Positions 1 to 5,584 of a stretch of DNA of 5,584 nucleotides are shown piece after piece. This DNA comes from Betaproteobacteria bacterium. Its GTDB lineage: Bacteria; Pseudomonadota; Gammaproteobacteria; Burkholderiales; Burkholderiaceae_E. The translations under genes and the position numbers were made by a program. The DNA lies in the NCBI GenBank assembly GCA_016868095.1, contig VGHV01000174.1, positions 1 to 5,584 of the forward strand, read 5' to 3'. The stretch's first letter is position 1, and the number at the start of each line of letters is the position of its first letter. The notes below the pieces were generated by a model. That model saw nothing but the letters and a program-made list of their open reading frames with translations. It was not told the DNA's origin and ran no database searches.

Positions 1-495
1 GCTGATCTTGCCCTTGCCGAGCATTGGCGACTTTACCTGCCCGTGGTCTTTGCCTCCTTTCTTATTGCCATGCCTATGCTGCGGCGCAGCGAACAAAAAG
101 CTGCTTTGCATCAACTCATGCGCCATGCCCTTGGCATGCTCTTGCTTGTGCAAGCTTGCTGGCTCGCGCTGTGGATGTGGATGCCTGCGCCCTACGCACT
201 TGGCAGCGCGGCGGCCGTCTTATTGCTATTTTTCGTCGGTTTTAACATCTTGGAGGCAAGCCTGCCTTCGCAGGTCTCCAAGCTTGCAGACCCGGCTTTG
301 CGAGGCACAGCACTTGGTGCCTTTAATACCGCACAATCCTTGGGTCTTTTTGCAGGCGGGGCGGTGGGCGGTTGGCTTGCTGGTATGGCATCGCCCCAAA
401 CAGTCTTTGTCTTTTGTGCGATCCTGCTTCTTGTATTGCTTGTGCTTACAGGCAGGCAAGGTTTTTCAAGCGCGCCCCTACACACAAGTCCCTGA
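1..495 (+). CDS. MFS transporter, YajR-like, C-terminal part (5' end outside window)
   Basis: The reading frame is open from the first base, so the gene begins upstream; 164 C-terminal residues are visible. They contain about five hydrophobic segments (roughly residues 11-27, 41-61, 65-89, 102-129 and 133-151), which fits the last five of twelve helices of a major facilitator superfamily permease in the inner membrane. The segment [14 protein letters not shown] followed by [15 protein letters not shown] closely resembles the TM10-TM11 region of YajR-type drug/proton antiporters. The protein stops about 13 residues after the last helix, so the cytosolic YAM domain that follows in E. coli YajR is absent. 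Family knowledge suggests proton-driven efflux; the substrate cannot be inferred. An MFS gene directly upstream of ssb is, from memory, a common arrangement in Burkholderiales. The family call is strong; the YajR subfamily is less certain because the N-terminal half is missing. Confidence 0.88.
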   Translation, partial: ADLALAEHWRLYLPVVFASFLIAMPMLRRSEQKAALHQLMRHALGMLLLVQACWLALWMWMPAPYALGSAAAVLLLFFVGFNILEASLPSQVSKLADPALRGTALGAFNTAQSLGLFAGGAVGGWLAGMASPQTVFVFCAILLLVLLVLTGRQGFSSAPLHTSP

Positions 496-496
496 C

Positions 497-518
497 GCGT
501 CGCCTGATCCGGCGATGC
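497..518 (+). other. Stem-loop just after the MFS stop codon
   Basis: GCGTCGCC (497-504) can pair with GGCGATGC (511-518), giving 8 pairs with one G-U and a 6-nt loop. It begins two bases after the MFS stop codon. The bases that follow are not a clean T-run, so it is a poor intrinsic terminator. It could be a weak attenuator or protect the 3' end of the MFS transcript; this is inference only. Confidence 0.4.
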
Positions 519-542
519 TTAGGTTTCTGGTTGAAATCTTTT

Positions 543-547
543 GGAGA
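543..547 (+). promoter_or_regulatory. Ribosome binding site of ssb
   Basis: GGAGA lies 7 nt upstream of the ATG at 555, a good Shine-Dalgarno placement. It decides the ssb start against longer in-frame extensions that run back into the MFS gene. Confidence 0.8.
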
Positions 548-554
548 AATCACT

Positions 555-1019
555 ATGGCATCTGTTAATAAAGTCATTCTGGTCGGCAATCTTGGCCGTG
601 ACCCAGAAACACGCTATTCGCCTGATGGGGCTGCGATCACCAATGTGTCGATTGCGACCACCTCGTCCTGGAAAGACAAAACGAGCGGCGAGCGCAAGGA
701 AGAAACCGAATGGCACCGGGTGGTGTTTTACGGGCGCCTCGCAGAAATTGCAGGCGAGTACTTGAAAAAGGGTCGCTCTGTTTATGTTGAGGGTCGTCTG
801 AAAACCCGAAAGTGGCAGGATAAGGAGGGCGTTGAGCGTTACACCACGGAGATCGTCGCAGACCAAATGCAAATGCTTGGTAACCGTGACACGGGTTCAG
901 GCATGGCCTCGTCAGACGATGCTTACGGCGCTTCACATGCTGGCCAGTCCTCGGGATCCGCATCGCAGCGTAAGCCAGCAACAAGTCTCTCGGAAATCGA
1001 TGACGATATTCCCTTTTGA
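555..1019 (+). CDS. ssb: Single-stranded DNA-binding protein SSB
   Basis: The 154-residue product binds and protects single-stranded DNA in replication, recombination and repair, normally as a homotetramer. Residues 1 to about 110 form the OB fold: it starts [18 protein letters not shown] and keeps the DNA-stacking aromatics W39, W53 and W87, matching E. coli W40, W54 and W88; Y59 replaces the E. coli F60. A Gly/Ser/Ala-rich flexible linker follows (about 112-148), then the acidic tip DDDIPF (149-154), which docks partner proteins such as exonuclease I and RecQ. Length is slightly below the 178 residues of E. coli SSB, mainly through a shorter linker. The ATG at 555 is chosen for its Shine-Dalgarno and the family N-terminus. 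It lies 59 nt after the MFS gene and is closed by the terminator hairpin at 1051. I saw no obvious LexA box in the short upstream gap. Confidence 0.97.
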   Translation: MASVNKVILVGNLGRDPETRYSPDGAAITNVSIATTSSWKDKTSGERKEETEWHRVVFYGRLAEIAGEYLKKGRSVYVEGRLKTRKWQDKEGVERYTTEIVADQMQMLGNRDTGSGMASSDDAYGASHAGQSSGSASQRKPATSLSEIDDDIPF

Positions 1020-1050
1020 GCAACGCTAACGACGACTTGTCTTTTAGCCT

Positions 1051-1093
1051 AGCCTGCAAGAGGGTTCACATGCTCTTGCAGGCTTTTGCTTTG
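1051..1093 (+). terminator. Rho-independent terminator after ssb
   Basis: AGCCTGCAAGAG (1051-1062) and CTCTTGCAGGCT (1073-1084) are perfect inverted repeats, giving a 12-bp stem with a 10-nt loop. TTTT then GCTTTGT follow on the + strand. It starts 31 nt after the ssb stop codon. The other side of the stem is not followed by a T-run when read on the - strand, so it appears to act in one direction only. Confidence 0.9.
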
Positions 1094-1099
1094 TATAAT
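1071..1099 (+). promoter_or_regulatory. Probable sigma-70 promoter for the zinc-ribbon/aspS cluster
   Basis: A perfect TATAAT -10 hexamer is at 1094-1099, immediately behind the terminator. At 17-bp spacing the -35 position would be 1071-1076 (TGCTCT), a poor match to TTGACA that lies inside the right arm of the terminator. A start of transcription near 1106 would leave a leader of about 75 nt. The -10 box is clear; the weak -35 suggests help from an activator or modest strength. This is the only good promoter-like site I see ahead of the downstream cluster. Confidence 0.55.
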
Positions 1100-1105
1100 A
1101 CACGG

Positions 1106-1179
1106 TTACCTGGTGAAAAAGCCAGGATAAGCACCGGGTTTGGTCCCGGAAACGCTCAACAAGCCAACCGCCTACTGTT
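1106..1179 (+). promoter_or_regulatory. Structured 5' leader of the zinc-ribbon gene
   Basis: Two small hairpins lie between the promoter and the start codon. The first pairs CCTGG (1109-1113) with CCAGG (1122-1126) around an A-rich loop. The second pairs CCGGG (1134-1138) with CCCGG (1145-1149) around a TTTGGT loop. The remaining 30 nt before the ATG are rich in C and A, with no purine-rich Shine-Dalgarno. Neither hairpin is followed by a T-run, so a transcription attenuator is unlikely. I do not recognise a known riboswitch class. The pairings are seen directly; a regulatory role is inferred. Confidence 0.4.
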
Positions 1180-1599
1180 ATGCCCATCTACGCCTACAAG
1201 TGTGCTGCCTGCGGCTTTGAGAAAGATGTGATTCAAAAGTTCTCAGACGCACCACTCACCCATTGCCCAGCCTGCGCGGCTGAAGCCTTTTCTAAGCAAT
1301 TGACGGCGCCAGCCTTTCAGCTCAAAGGTTCTGGCTGGTACGTTACCGATTTTCGTGACGGTGGCCAGAAAAAGGCCGCTGAGAAGTCATCCGACGATAA
1401 AGCCCCAGCCACCTCAGAGGGTGGCGAGGCCTCTAACAAGTCTGATGCGAGCGATAACAAGGCAAAAACCGAGTCAGCCGCCGCCGACAAGCCCGCCACA
1501 GCGTCATCGACCGATAGCAGTGCGGCTTCCTCTGCTGGCAGCAAGACTTCCTCGGCAACAACATCGACCGCGTCTACTTCAACCGCCACAACAACCTGA
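1180..1599 (+). CDS. FmdB-family zinc-ribbon protein with low-complexity tail
   Basis: The 139-residue product starts MPIYAYKCAACGFEKDVIQK, the hallmark N-terminus of FmdB/CXXC_CXXC_SSSS proteins. Four cysteines in two CxxC pairs (C8, C11, C29, C32) would bind one zinc ion. The conserved part continues to about residue 60 (FQLKGSGWYVTDF). From about residue 66 the chain is low-complexity, made of Ala, Ser, Thr, Lys and Asp and ending in near-pure Ser/Thr/Ala; it is probably disordered. FmdB was named from the formamidase locus of Methylophilus, where a regulatory role was proposed, but the molecular function of the family is not settled and I assign none. The start is fixed by the conserved N-terminus even though no Shine-Dalgarno is visible. 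It lies 44 nt ahead of the DUF502 gene and is probably the first gene of the cluster that includes aspS. Confidence 0.9.
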   Translation: MPIYAYKCAACGFEKDVIQKFSDAPLTHCPACAAEAFSKQLTAPAFQLKGSGWYVTDFRDGGQKKAAEKSSDDKAPATSEGGEASNKSDASDNKAKTESAAADKPATASSTDSSAASSAGSKTSSATTSTASTSTATTT

Positions 1600-1631
1600 G
1601 GCCAGCTTAAGGCTCGCCAAGGGTTTCGGAA

Positions 1632-1637
1632 TAAGGG
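1632..1637 (+). promoter_or_regulatory. Ribosome binding site of the DUF502 gene
   Basis: TAAGGG sits 6 nt before the ATG at 1644 and supports that start. No promoter is apparent in the 44-nt gap, so the gene is probably co-transcribed with the zinc-ribbon gene. Confidence 0.65.
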
Positions 1638-1643
1638 CATCGT

Positions 1644-2270
1644 ATGCTCAAGAAATACTTTATTGCCGGACTCTTGGTGTGGTTGCCCTTGATCATCACC
1701 ATCTGGATCATCGAGTTGGTGGTTGGCACCCTTGATCGCACCATCGACTTGCTGCCGCCCCAATTGCAGCCGCAAGGACTCTTTGGTGTTTCGATCCATG
1801 GTGCCGGGGCGGTTTTCGCGCTTGTCATTATTTTGGTCACCGGTGTGCTTGCCGCCAACTTCCTGGGGGCGCGCATCGTCAAGGTTTGGGAAGCGCTACT
1901 GCATCGAATCCCAGTGGTTCGATCGATTTATTCAGCGGTCAAGCAGGTCAGTGACACAGTCTTTTCCGATACCGGGCAGGCGTTTCGCAAGGCCTTGCTC
2001 GTGCAATACCCAAGGATGGGTGTTTGGACGATTGCCTTCCAAACCGGTAGGCCTTCGGCCGAACTCGAGTCGCACCTGCATGACAATATGATCTCGGTTT
2101 ATGTGCCGACAACACCCAACCCTACTTCAGGTTTTTTCCTGGTCATGGACAGGCACGAGGTGATCGAATTAGATATGAGCGTGGATGAAGCGCTGAAGTA
2201 CGTGGTTTCGATGGGCGTGGTCGCACCGTCGAATTGGACCACGACGGAGCTTGTGGCCAAGGAAAGTTGA
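1644..2270 (+). CDS. DUF502 family inner-membrane protein
   Basis: The 208-residue protein has two predicted membrane helices, at about residues 5-28 ([20 protein letters not shown]) and 52-76 ([20 protein letters not shown]), followed by a soluble C-terminal domain. Family features of DUF502 are visible: the [14 protein letters not shown] opening, the segment [17 protein letters not shown] just after the second helix, and the stretch [17 protein letters not shown] near residues 153-169. The length is typical of the family. The biochemical function is unknown; plants have related membrane proteins (the LIKE-COV family), but no mechanism transfers from them. The gene lies 17 nt upstream of aspS, and in Burkholderiales this zinc-ribbon/DUF502/aspS order is, from memory, conserved, so co-transcription is likely. 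Family assignment is strong; the role is undetermined. Confidence 0.9.
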   Translation: MLKKYFIAGLLVWLPLIITIWIIELVVGTLDRTIDLLPPQLQPQGLFGVSIHGAGAVFALVIILVTGVLAANFLGARIVKVWEALLHRIPVVRSIYSAVKQVSDTVFSDTGQAFRKALLVQYPRMGVWTIAFQTGRPSAELESHLHDNMISVYVPTTPNPTSGFFLVMDRHEVIELDMSVDEALKYVVSMGVVAPSNWTTTELVAKES

Positions 2271-2275
2271 TTCTT

Positions 2276-2279
2276 AGGA
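2276..2279 (+). promoter_or_regulatory. Ribosome binding site of aspS
   Basis: AGGA lies 8 nt before the ATG at 2288, inside the 17-nt gap after the DUF502 stop codon. It favours this ATG over the in-frame extension beginning at 2234, which would overlap the DUF502 gene. Confidence 0.65.
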
Positions 2280-2287
2280 CGATTTGT

Positions 2288-4075
2288 ATGCGTACTTGTT
2301 ATACCGGTCTGGTTTGTACTGATCACCTTGATCAGCTCGTAACACTTTTTGGATGGGTTCATCGCCGCCGTGATCACGGTGGGGTCATCTTTATCGATTT
2401 GCGCGATCGTGAAGGCCTGGCGCAAATTGTTTGCGATCCTGATCGGCCCGACATGTTTGCAACTGCCGAGCGCATCCGCAATGAATTTTGTATTCAAATT
2501 AAGGGCAAAGTCAGGCGCAGACCCGCTGGTACTGAAAATGCGAGTTTGCGTAGCGGAGAAATCGAGGTGCTCTGCCATGAGCTTGAGATCTTAAATGCCT
2601 CGGTCACACCTCCCTTTCAGCTTGACGACGAGAACTTGTCAGAAACCACAAGGCTCACTCACCGCGTATTGGATTTGCGTCGCCCTGCCATGCAACAAAA
2701 TCTAATGCTTCGCTACAGGGTTGCGATGGCAGTGCGTCGTTATCTCGATGCACAAGGATTTGTCGACATCGAAACGCCCATGCTCACCAAAAGCACGCCC
2801 GAAGGAGCGCGCGATTATCTGGTGCCCTCGCGCGTTAATGCCGGCGAATTTTTCGCGCTTCCTCAGTCGCCCCAACTCTTTAAGCAGCTATTGATGGTCT
2901 CGGGTTTTGACCGCTACTACCAAATCACCAAGTGTTTTCGTGATGAAGATTTAAGAGCAGATCGTCAGCCTGAATTCACCCAAATCGATTGTGAGACCTC
3001 GTTTCTGGGCGAACAAGAGATTCGTGATTGTTTTGAGAGCATGATCCGGTCGGTCTTTAAAGAGGCGATCGCAGTTGATCTGCCAAATCCCTTCCCGGTT
3101 ATGAGCTATCAAGAGGCGATGCGGCGCTTTGGTTCTGACAAACCCGATTTACGTGTGAAGCTAGAGTTTACTGAGCTTACCGATGTGATGAAAGATGTAT
3201 CGTTTAAGGTATTTAGCGATGCTGCCCAATTGAGCGATGGTCGTGTTATCGCTTTGCGCATCCCAGGGGGGGCGACGATCAGCCGATCCGAGATCGATAC
3301 CTATACGCAATTTGTATCGATTTATGGCGCCAAGGGACTTGCCTGGATCAAGGTCAATGATCTCAGCAAAGGTCGCGAAGGCTTGCAATCACCGATTGTG
3401 AAAAATCTCCATGACGCTGCAATTGACGCTTTGCTCGCGCGCAGTCATGCAGCAAACGGCGATATCTTGTTTTTCGGGGCTGACAAAGCCAAGGTGGTTA
3501 ACGATGCCCTCGGCGCTTTGCGGGTGAAAATTGGTCATTCCGATTTTGCCAAGGCCAATCAGCTCTTTGAAGATGATTGGCGTCCACTTTGGGTAGTCGA
3601 TTTCCCGATGTTTGAATACGACGATCAAGCCCAGCGATGGAGCGCTTGCCACCACCCATTTACGGCTCCCAAAGACGGGCACGAGGATTACTTGGCCACT
3701 GACCCAGGGCTCGCGCTGGCCATGGCCTATGACATGGTCTTAAATGGCTGGGAGATTGGCGGTGGTTCGGTACGAATTCACCGCGAAGCTGTGCAGTCCA
3801 AAGTATTTCGCGCACTAAATATCGGTGCTGAAGAGGCTCGCGCCAAATTTGGCTTCTTGCTTGATGCCTTGCAATATGGCGCGCCACCTCATGGCGGTAT
3901 TGCCTTTGGCCTTGACCGGATCGTGACCATGATGTCAGGGGCAGAATCAATTCGCGATGTGATTGCTTTCCCGAAGACCCAGCGCGCCCAGTGCTTATTG
4001 ACCGATGCGCCGAGTGAGGTCGACGATAAGCAACTACGCGAACTTCACATTCGGTTGAGGGCACATGCCGCATAA
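2288..4075 (+). CDS. aspS: Aspartyl-tRNA synthetase (probably non-discriminating, AspRS)
   Basis: The 595-residue class II synthetase charges tRNA-Asp with aspartate in the cytoplasm. An N-terminal OB-fold anticodon-binding domain (about 1-105) contains [14 protein letters not shown] and the phrase [10 protein letters not shown]. The catalytic core carries [13 protein letters not shown] (170-182), motif 2 [18 protein letters not shown] (217-234) and motif 3 GLDR (541-544). The GAD insertion domain typical of bacterial AspRS lies in the middle (IFFGADK-like [19 protein letters not shown]). Length is full for the bacterial type. His30 and Gly81 match the residues that Pseudomonas aeruginosa uses to accept tRNA-Asn as well, where E. 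coli has Leu at the first site; this predicts a relaxed enzyme working with the GatCAB amidotransferase. The ATG at 2288 aligns with the E. coli MRTEYCG start. The 3' end overlaps nudB by 11 nt. Confidence 0.97.
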   Translation: MRTCYTGLVCTDHLDQLVTLFGWVHRRRDHGGVIFIDLRDREGLAQIVCDPDRPDMFATAERIRNEFCIQIKGKVRRRPAGTENASLRSGEIEVLCHELEILNASVTPPFQLDDENLSETTRLTHRVLDLRRPAMQQNLMLRYRVAMAVRRYLDAQGFVDIETPMLTKSTPEGARDYLVPSRVNAGEFFALPQSPQLFKQLLMVSGFDRYYQITKCFRDEDLRADRQPEFTQIDCETSFLGEQEIRDCFESMIRSVFKEAIAVDLPNPFPVMSYQEAMRRFGSDKPDLRVKLEFTELTDVMKDVSFKVFSDAAQLSDGRVIALRIPGGATISRSEIDTYTQFVSIYGAKGLAWIKVNDLSKGREGLQSPIVKNLHDAAIDALLARSHAANGDILFFGADKAKVVNDALGALRVKIGHSDFAKANQLFEDDWRPLWVVDFPMFEYDDQAQRWSACHHPFTAPKDGHEDYLATDPGLALAMAYDMVLNGWEIGGGSVRIHREAVQSKVFRALNIGAEEARAKFGFLLDALQYGAPPHGGIAFGLDRIVTMMSGAESIRDVIAFPKTQRAQCLLTDAPSEVDDKQLRELHIRLRAHAA

Positions 4076-4511
4076 AATCCCTGAGTCGGTACTTGTTATT
4101 GTTCACACGCCAAGCCTTAAGGTCTTGTTGCTCGAACGTGCCGATCGACCAGGGTATTGGCAGTCAGTGACCGGTAGCAAAGATCAGTGGGGTGAGCCGC
4201 TTTGGCAGACGTGCTTGCGTGAAGTCAAAGAGGAAACAGGTATCGAGCTTGATCGCCATGCGCTTGTCGACTGGGAGCAGCAAAATCGGTATGAAATCTA
4301 TCCCATGTGGCGACATCGCTATGAACCTGGGGTTACCCACAATACCGAACATGTGTTTTCATGTTGTGTGCCAGAAAGTACAGCGGTTGTGATTTCCCCG
4401 CGCGAACATTTGCGCTACGAGTGGCTCGATCACGAACGAGCAGCAAGGCGCTGTTTCTCGGCAAGTAATGTCGAAGCGATCGAGCAATTGCAGCATCGTC
4501 TAGGTCGCTAG
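4065..4511 (+). CDS. nudB: Dihydroneopterin triphosphate diphosphatase (Nudix hydrolase)
   Basis: The 148-residue product belongs to the Nudix family. NudB removes pyrophosphate from dihydroneopterin triphosphate, an early step of folate synthesis. The Nudix box is present at residues 37-60: G37, E44, then REVKEETGI (52-60), with the metal-binding glutamates E53, E56 and E57. There are six residues rather than five between the first glycine and E44, so the loop is one longer than the textbook consensus; from memory many betaproteobacterial homologs share this. The preceding [11 protein letters not shown] and the later TEHVFSC are typical of NudB. The start ATG lies within the end of aspS (11-nt overlap) with GAGGG at 4057-4061, only 3 nt upstream, so translation is probably coupled to aspS. 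The aspS-nudB adjacency also occurs in E. coli, which supports the specific name over a generic Nudix call. Confidence 0.88.
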   Translation: MPHKIPESVLVIVHTPSLKVLLLERADRPGYWQSVTGSKDQWGEPLWQTCLREVKEETGIELDRHALVDWEQQNRYEIYPMWRHRYEPGVTHNTEHVFSCCVPESTAVVISPREHLRYEWLDHERAARRCFSASNVEAIEQLQHRLGR

Positions 4512-4527
4512 TGTTTAACTGTGCTTA

Positions 4528-5376
4528 TTGACCATCGCAGTGAAGCTGCGGGTTGCAACTTATAATATTCATAAAGGTGTGATGCGTGCACCCTGGTCTG
4601 TGCGCCCTGCAAGCAAGATTCATGAGTTGCGTCAGGCCATGCAATTATGGCACCGTGATCTTTTGTTTTTACAAGAGGTTCAGGGCGAGCATCAAAGGCA
4701 TGCCAAGCAGCTCGAGCACTGGCCAACTCATGCCCAGCATGAGTTTTTGGCTCAAAGCCTTGGCAGCGGTGCTTACTACCACGCCTACGGGAAAAGTGCC
4801 GTTTATTTGCATGGACACCACGGCAACGCAATCTTGTCGCGATTTCCGATCATTGCTAGCGAGCATCGCGATATGTCGGATCATGTGCTGGAAAAACGCG
4901 GGGCCTTGCACGTACAAATTAGTTTGCCGCTTGGCAAGACGCGAGGGCAGCCCCTATTGCATTGCTTTGTAGTCCACTTTGGCTTGCTTGCCGCGGGCAG
5001 GCAGCGCCAGGTCAAGGCGCTAATTGAGTGGGTGCAGTCGGTGGTACCCGCCGGATCGCCGCTCATCATTGCGGGTGATTTCAATGATTGGAACAATCGC
5101 TTGCATCAACCCTTATGTGAACCTAACGCACTTGCCGAAGTTCATCAGCAGATCGCTAAGCATCCGTCTGAGAAAGGATTCAAGGCAGCGCGCACCTTCC
5201 CAGCCTGGTTGCCCTGGCTCAGGATGGATCGAATTTACCAGCGGGGCTTTCGTGTGGAACAAACCCGCGTGCTCAAGGGCAGAGCATGGGCTAAGCTTTC
5301 GGATCATTCGCCTGTACTTGCTGATCTCGTCTTGGAGACTGGCTTGGGCCAGCCTCGTGATGGCGCCGCTTGTTGA
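4528..5376 (+). CDS. Endonuclease/exonuclease/phosphatase family protein, YbhP-like
   Basis: The product (282 residues from TTG 4528) is an EEP-fold metal-dependent phosphoesterase resembling E. coli YbhP over its whole length. Active-site signatures are YNIHKG (12-17, with N13), FLQEVQG (47-53, with the metal ligand E50), HHGNAILSRFPI (97-108), VVHFGL (H150), AGDFNDW (182-188, with D184 and N186), MDRIY (233-237) and the terminal SDH (258-260). All catalytic positions seem intact. The natural substrate is unknown; relatives cleave nucleic acid, phospholipid or inositol phosphate bonds. Start choice is uncertain: TTG 4528 is the first possible TTG/GTG/ATG start after an in-frame stop at 4516, but GTG 4540 would give MKLRVATYNIHKG, which looks more like the family. 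Neither has a Shine-Dalgarno. It follows nudB by 16 nt and overlaps the next gene by 17 nt. In many Burkholderiales and in E. coli the neighbour is a cardiolipin synthase; here it is not. Confidence 0.87.
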   Translation: MTIAVKLRVATYNIHKGVMRAPWSVRPASKIHELRQAMQLWHRDLLFLQEVQGEHQRHAKQLEHWPTHAQHEFLAQSLGSGAYYHAYGKSAVYLHGHHGNAILSRFPIIASEHRDMSDHVLEKRGALHVQISLPLGKTRGQPLLHCFVVHFGLLAAGRQRQVKALIEWVQSVVPAGSPLIIAGDFNDWNNRLHQPLCEPNALAEVHQQIAKHPSEKGFKAARTFPAWLPWLRMDRIYQRGFRVEQTRVLKGRAWAKLSDHSPVLADLVLETGLGQPRDGAAC

Positions 5377-5584
5377 ACGACGGCCCGAGGGACTTTATTG
5401 CCCTGCGGGTGATTTTTATATCGATCCGTGGCGACCTGTTGAGCGTGCGGTAATTACCCATGCCCACGCAGATCATGCCCGAGGTGGCCATCAACATTAT
5501 TTGTCGCACGTTGATGCTGCTCAAATTCTAAAAACAAGGCTTGGCGGCGCAATTTCGTTACAAACCTTGAAATATGCTGAAGTC
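5360..5584 (+). CDS. Ligase-associated DNA exonuclease, N-terminal part (3' end outside window)
   Basis: This 75-codon open frame runs off the right edge. It starts MAPLVERRPEGLYCPAGDFY and contains DPWRPVERAVITHAHADHAR. The HAHADH motif (H34, H36, D38, H39) is the metal-binding signature of the metallo-beta-lactamase fold used by beta-CASP/CPSF-type nucleases. The phrase GLYCPAGDFYIDPW together with that motif matches the ligase-associated DNA exonuclease family (often annotated as mRNA 3'-end processing factor), which is usually encoded beside an ATP-dependent DNA ligase, a ligase-associated DEXH helicase and a metallophosphoesterase. These proteins are thought to act in DNA repair. The ATG at 5360 lies inside the end of the EEP gene (17-nt overlap); there is no good Shine-Dalgarno, so translational coupling is likely, and an in-frame GTG at 5357 is an alternative start. 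The rest of the beta-CASP domain cannot be seen. Confidence 0.85.
   Translation, partial: MAPLVERRPEGLYCPAGDFYIDPWRPVERAVITHAHADHARGGHQHYLSHVDAAQILKTRLGGAISLQTLKYAEV

Noticed and set aside
372..554. In-frame extension of ssb back into the MFS gene
   Set aside because: SSB family proteins begin at the [11 protein letters not shown] segment, and the ATG at 555 has a well-placed GGAGA.
8..568. Long + strand open frame of 186 codons over the MFS gene in another frame
   Set aside because: Its translation is rich in Cys, Pro and Arg with no recognisable domain, whereas the frame starting at base 1 gives a clear membrane transporter.
1109..1149. The two leader hairpins as a transcription attenuator or leader-peptide system
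   Set aside because: Neither hairpin is followed by a T-run, and I could see no short reading frame with repeated regulatory codons.
1317..1799. Antisense open frame of 160 codons opposite the zinc-ribbon tail and DUF502 start
   Set aside because: It is the complement of a low-complexity GC-biased tail, has no domain, and would interrupt two well-supported genes.
2234..2287. In-frame N-terminal extension of aspS by 18 codons
   Set aside because: It overlaps the DUF502 gene by 37 nt and adds residues with no family match, while ATG 2288 has a Shine-Dalgarno and the conserved start of AspRS.
3660..4106. Antisense open frame opposite the aspS 3' end
   Set aside because: Arg/His/Ser-rich translation without domain; aspS is conserved across the same bases.
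4065..4511. One-residue insertion in the Nudix box as a sign of an inactive enzyme
   Set aside because: The catalytic REVKEETG core is intact and, from memory, betaproteobacterial NudB proteins commonly have this longer loop.
4561..4566. Perfect TATAAT inside the YbhP-like gene, with TTGACC at 4528-4533 upstream
   Set aside because: The spacer would be 27 bp, too long for sigma-70, and the bases encode the conserved TYNIHKG motif, which explains the AT-rich hexamer.
4508..4831. Antisense open frame opposite the start of the YbhP-like gene
   Set aside because: No family features and no ribosome site seen; it lies fully over conserved coding sequence on the other strand.

Overview
The window is a compact, single-strand (+) stretch of bacterial chromosome carrying housekeeping genes. 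Gene content, order and protein sequences point to a betaproteobacterium, most likely Burkholderiales. The support is the order MFS transporter, ssb, FmdB-type zinc ribbon, DUF502 membrane protein, aspS, nudB, EEP-family phosphatase; a pseudomonad/beta-type aspartyl-tRNA synthetase; and a moderate base composition that looks close to half G+C. I cannot place the family or genus from this sequence.

Layout: the window opens inside an MFS transporter gene (1-495, C-terminal part only). A short gap with a strong stem-loop follows, then ssb (555-1019), which ends in the acidic DDDIPF tip. A near-ideal rho-independent terminator (hairpin 1051-1084) closes that unit. A consensus TATAAT box sits directly behind the terminator, followed by a leader with two small hairpins. 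It then runs into a tightly packed cluster: an FmdB-family zinc-ribbon protein with a low-complexity Ser/Thr/Ala tail (1180-1599), a DUF502 inner-membrane protein (1644-2270), aspS (2288-4075), nudB (4065-4511, overlapping aspS by 11 nt), a YbhP-like endonuclease/exonuclease/phosphatase (4528-5376), and the start of a ligase-associated metallo-beta-lactamase-fold DNA exonuclease (5360 to the window end, overlapping its neighbour by 17 nt). No gene-free stretch exceeds 300 bases; the longest, 1020-1179, holds the terminator, promoter and leader.

The genes do not form one pathway. They cover single-stranded DNA binding (SSB), tRNA aspartylation (AspRS), an early folate-synthesis hydrolase (NudB), a predicted phosphodiesterase, and a nuclease known to cluster with an ATP-dependent DNA ligase. 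Close spacing and overlaps from 1180 onward suggest one transcription unit, probably driven from the promoter near 1094, with translational coupling at aspS/nudB and at the EEP/exonuclease junction.

I found no mobile element, CRISPR array, tRNA, rRNA or clear anomalous island, and no convincing new system. The items most worth a second look are the structured leader with no Shine-Dalgarno in front of the zinc-ribbon gene, the ligase-associated exonuclease at the right edge (its partner genes would lie just outside), and the AspRS residues that predict a non-discriminating, tRNA-Asn-charging enzyme.
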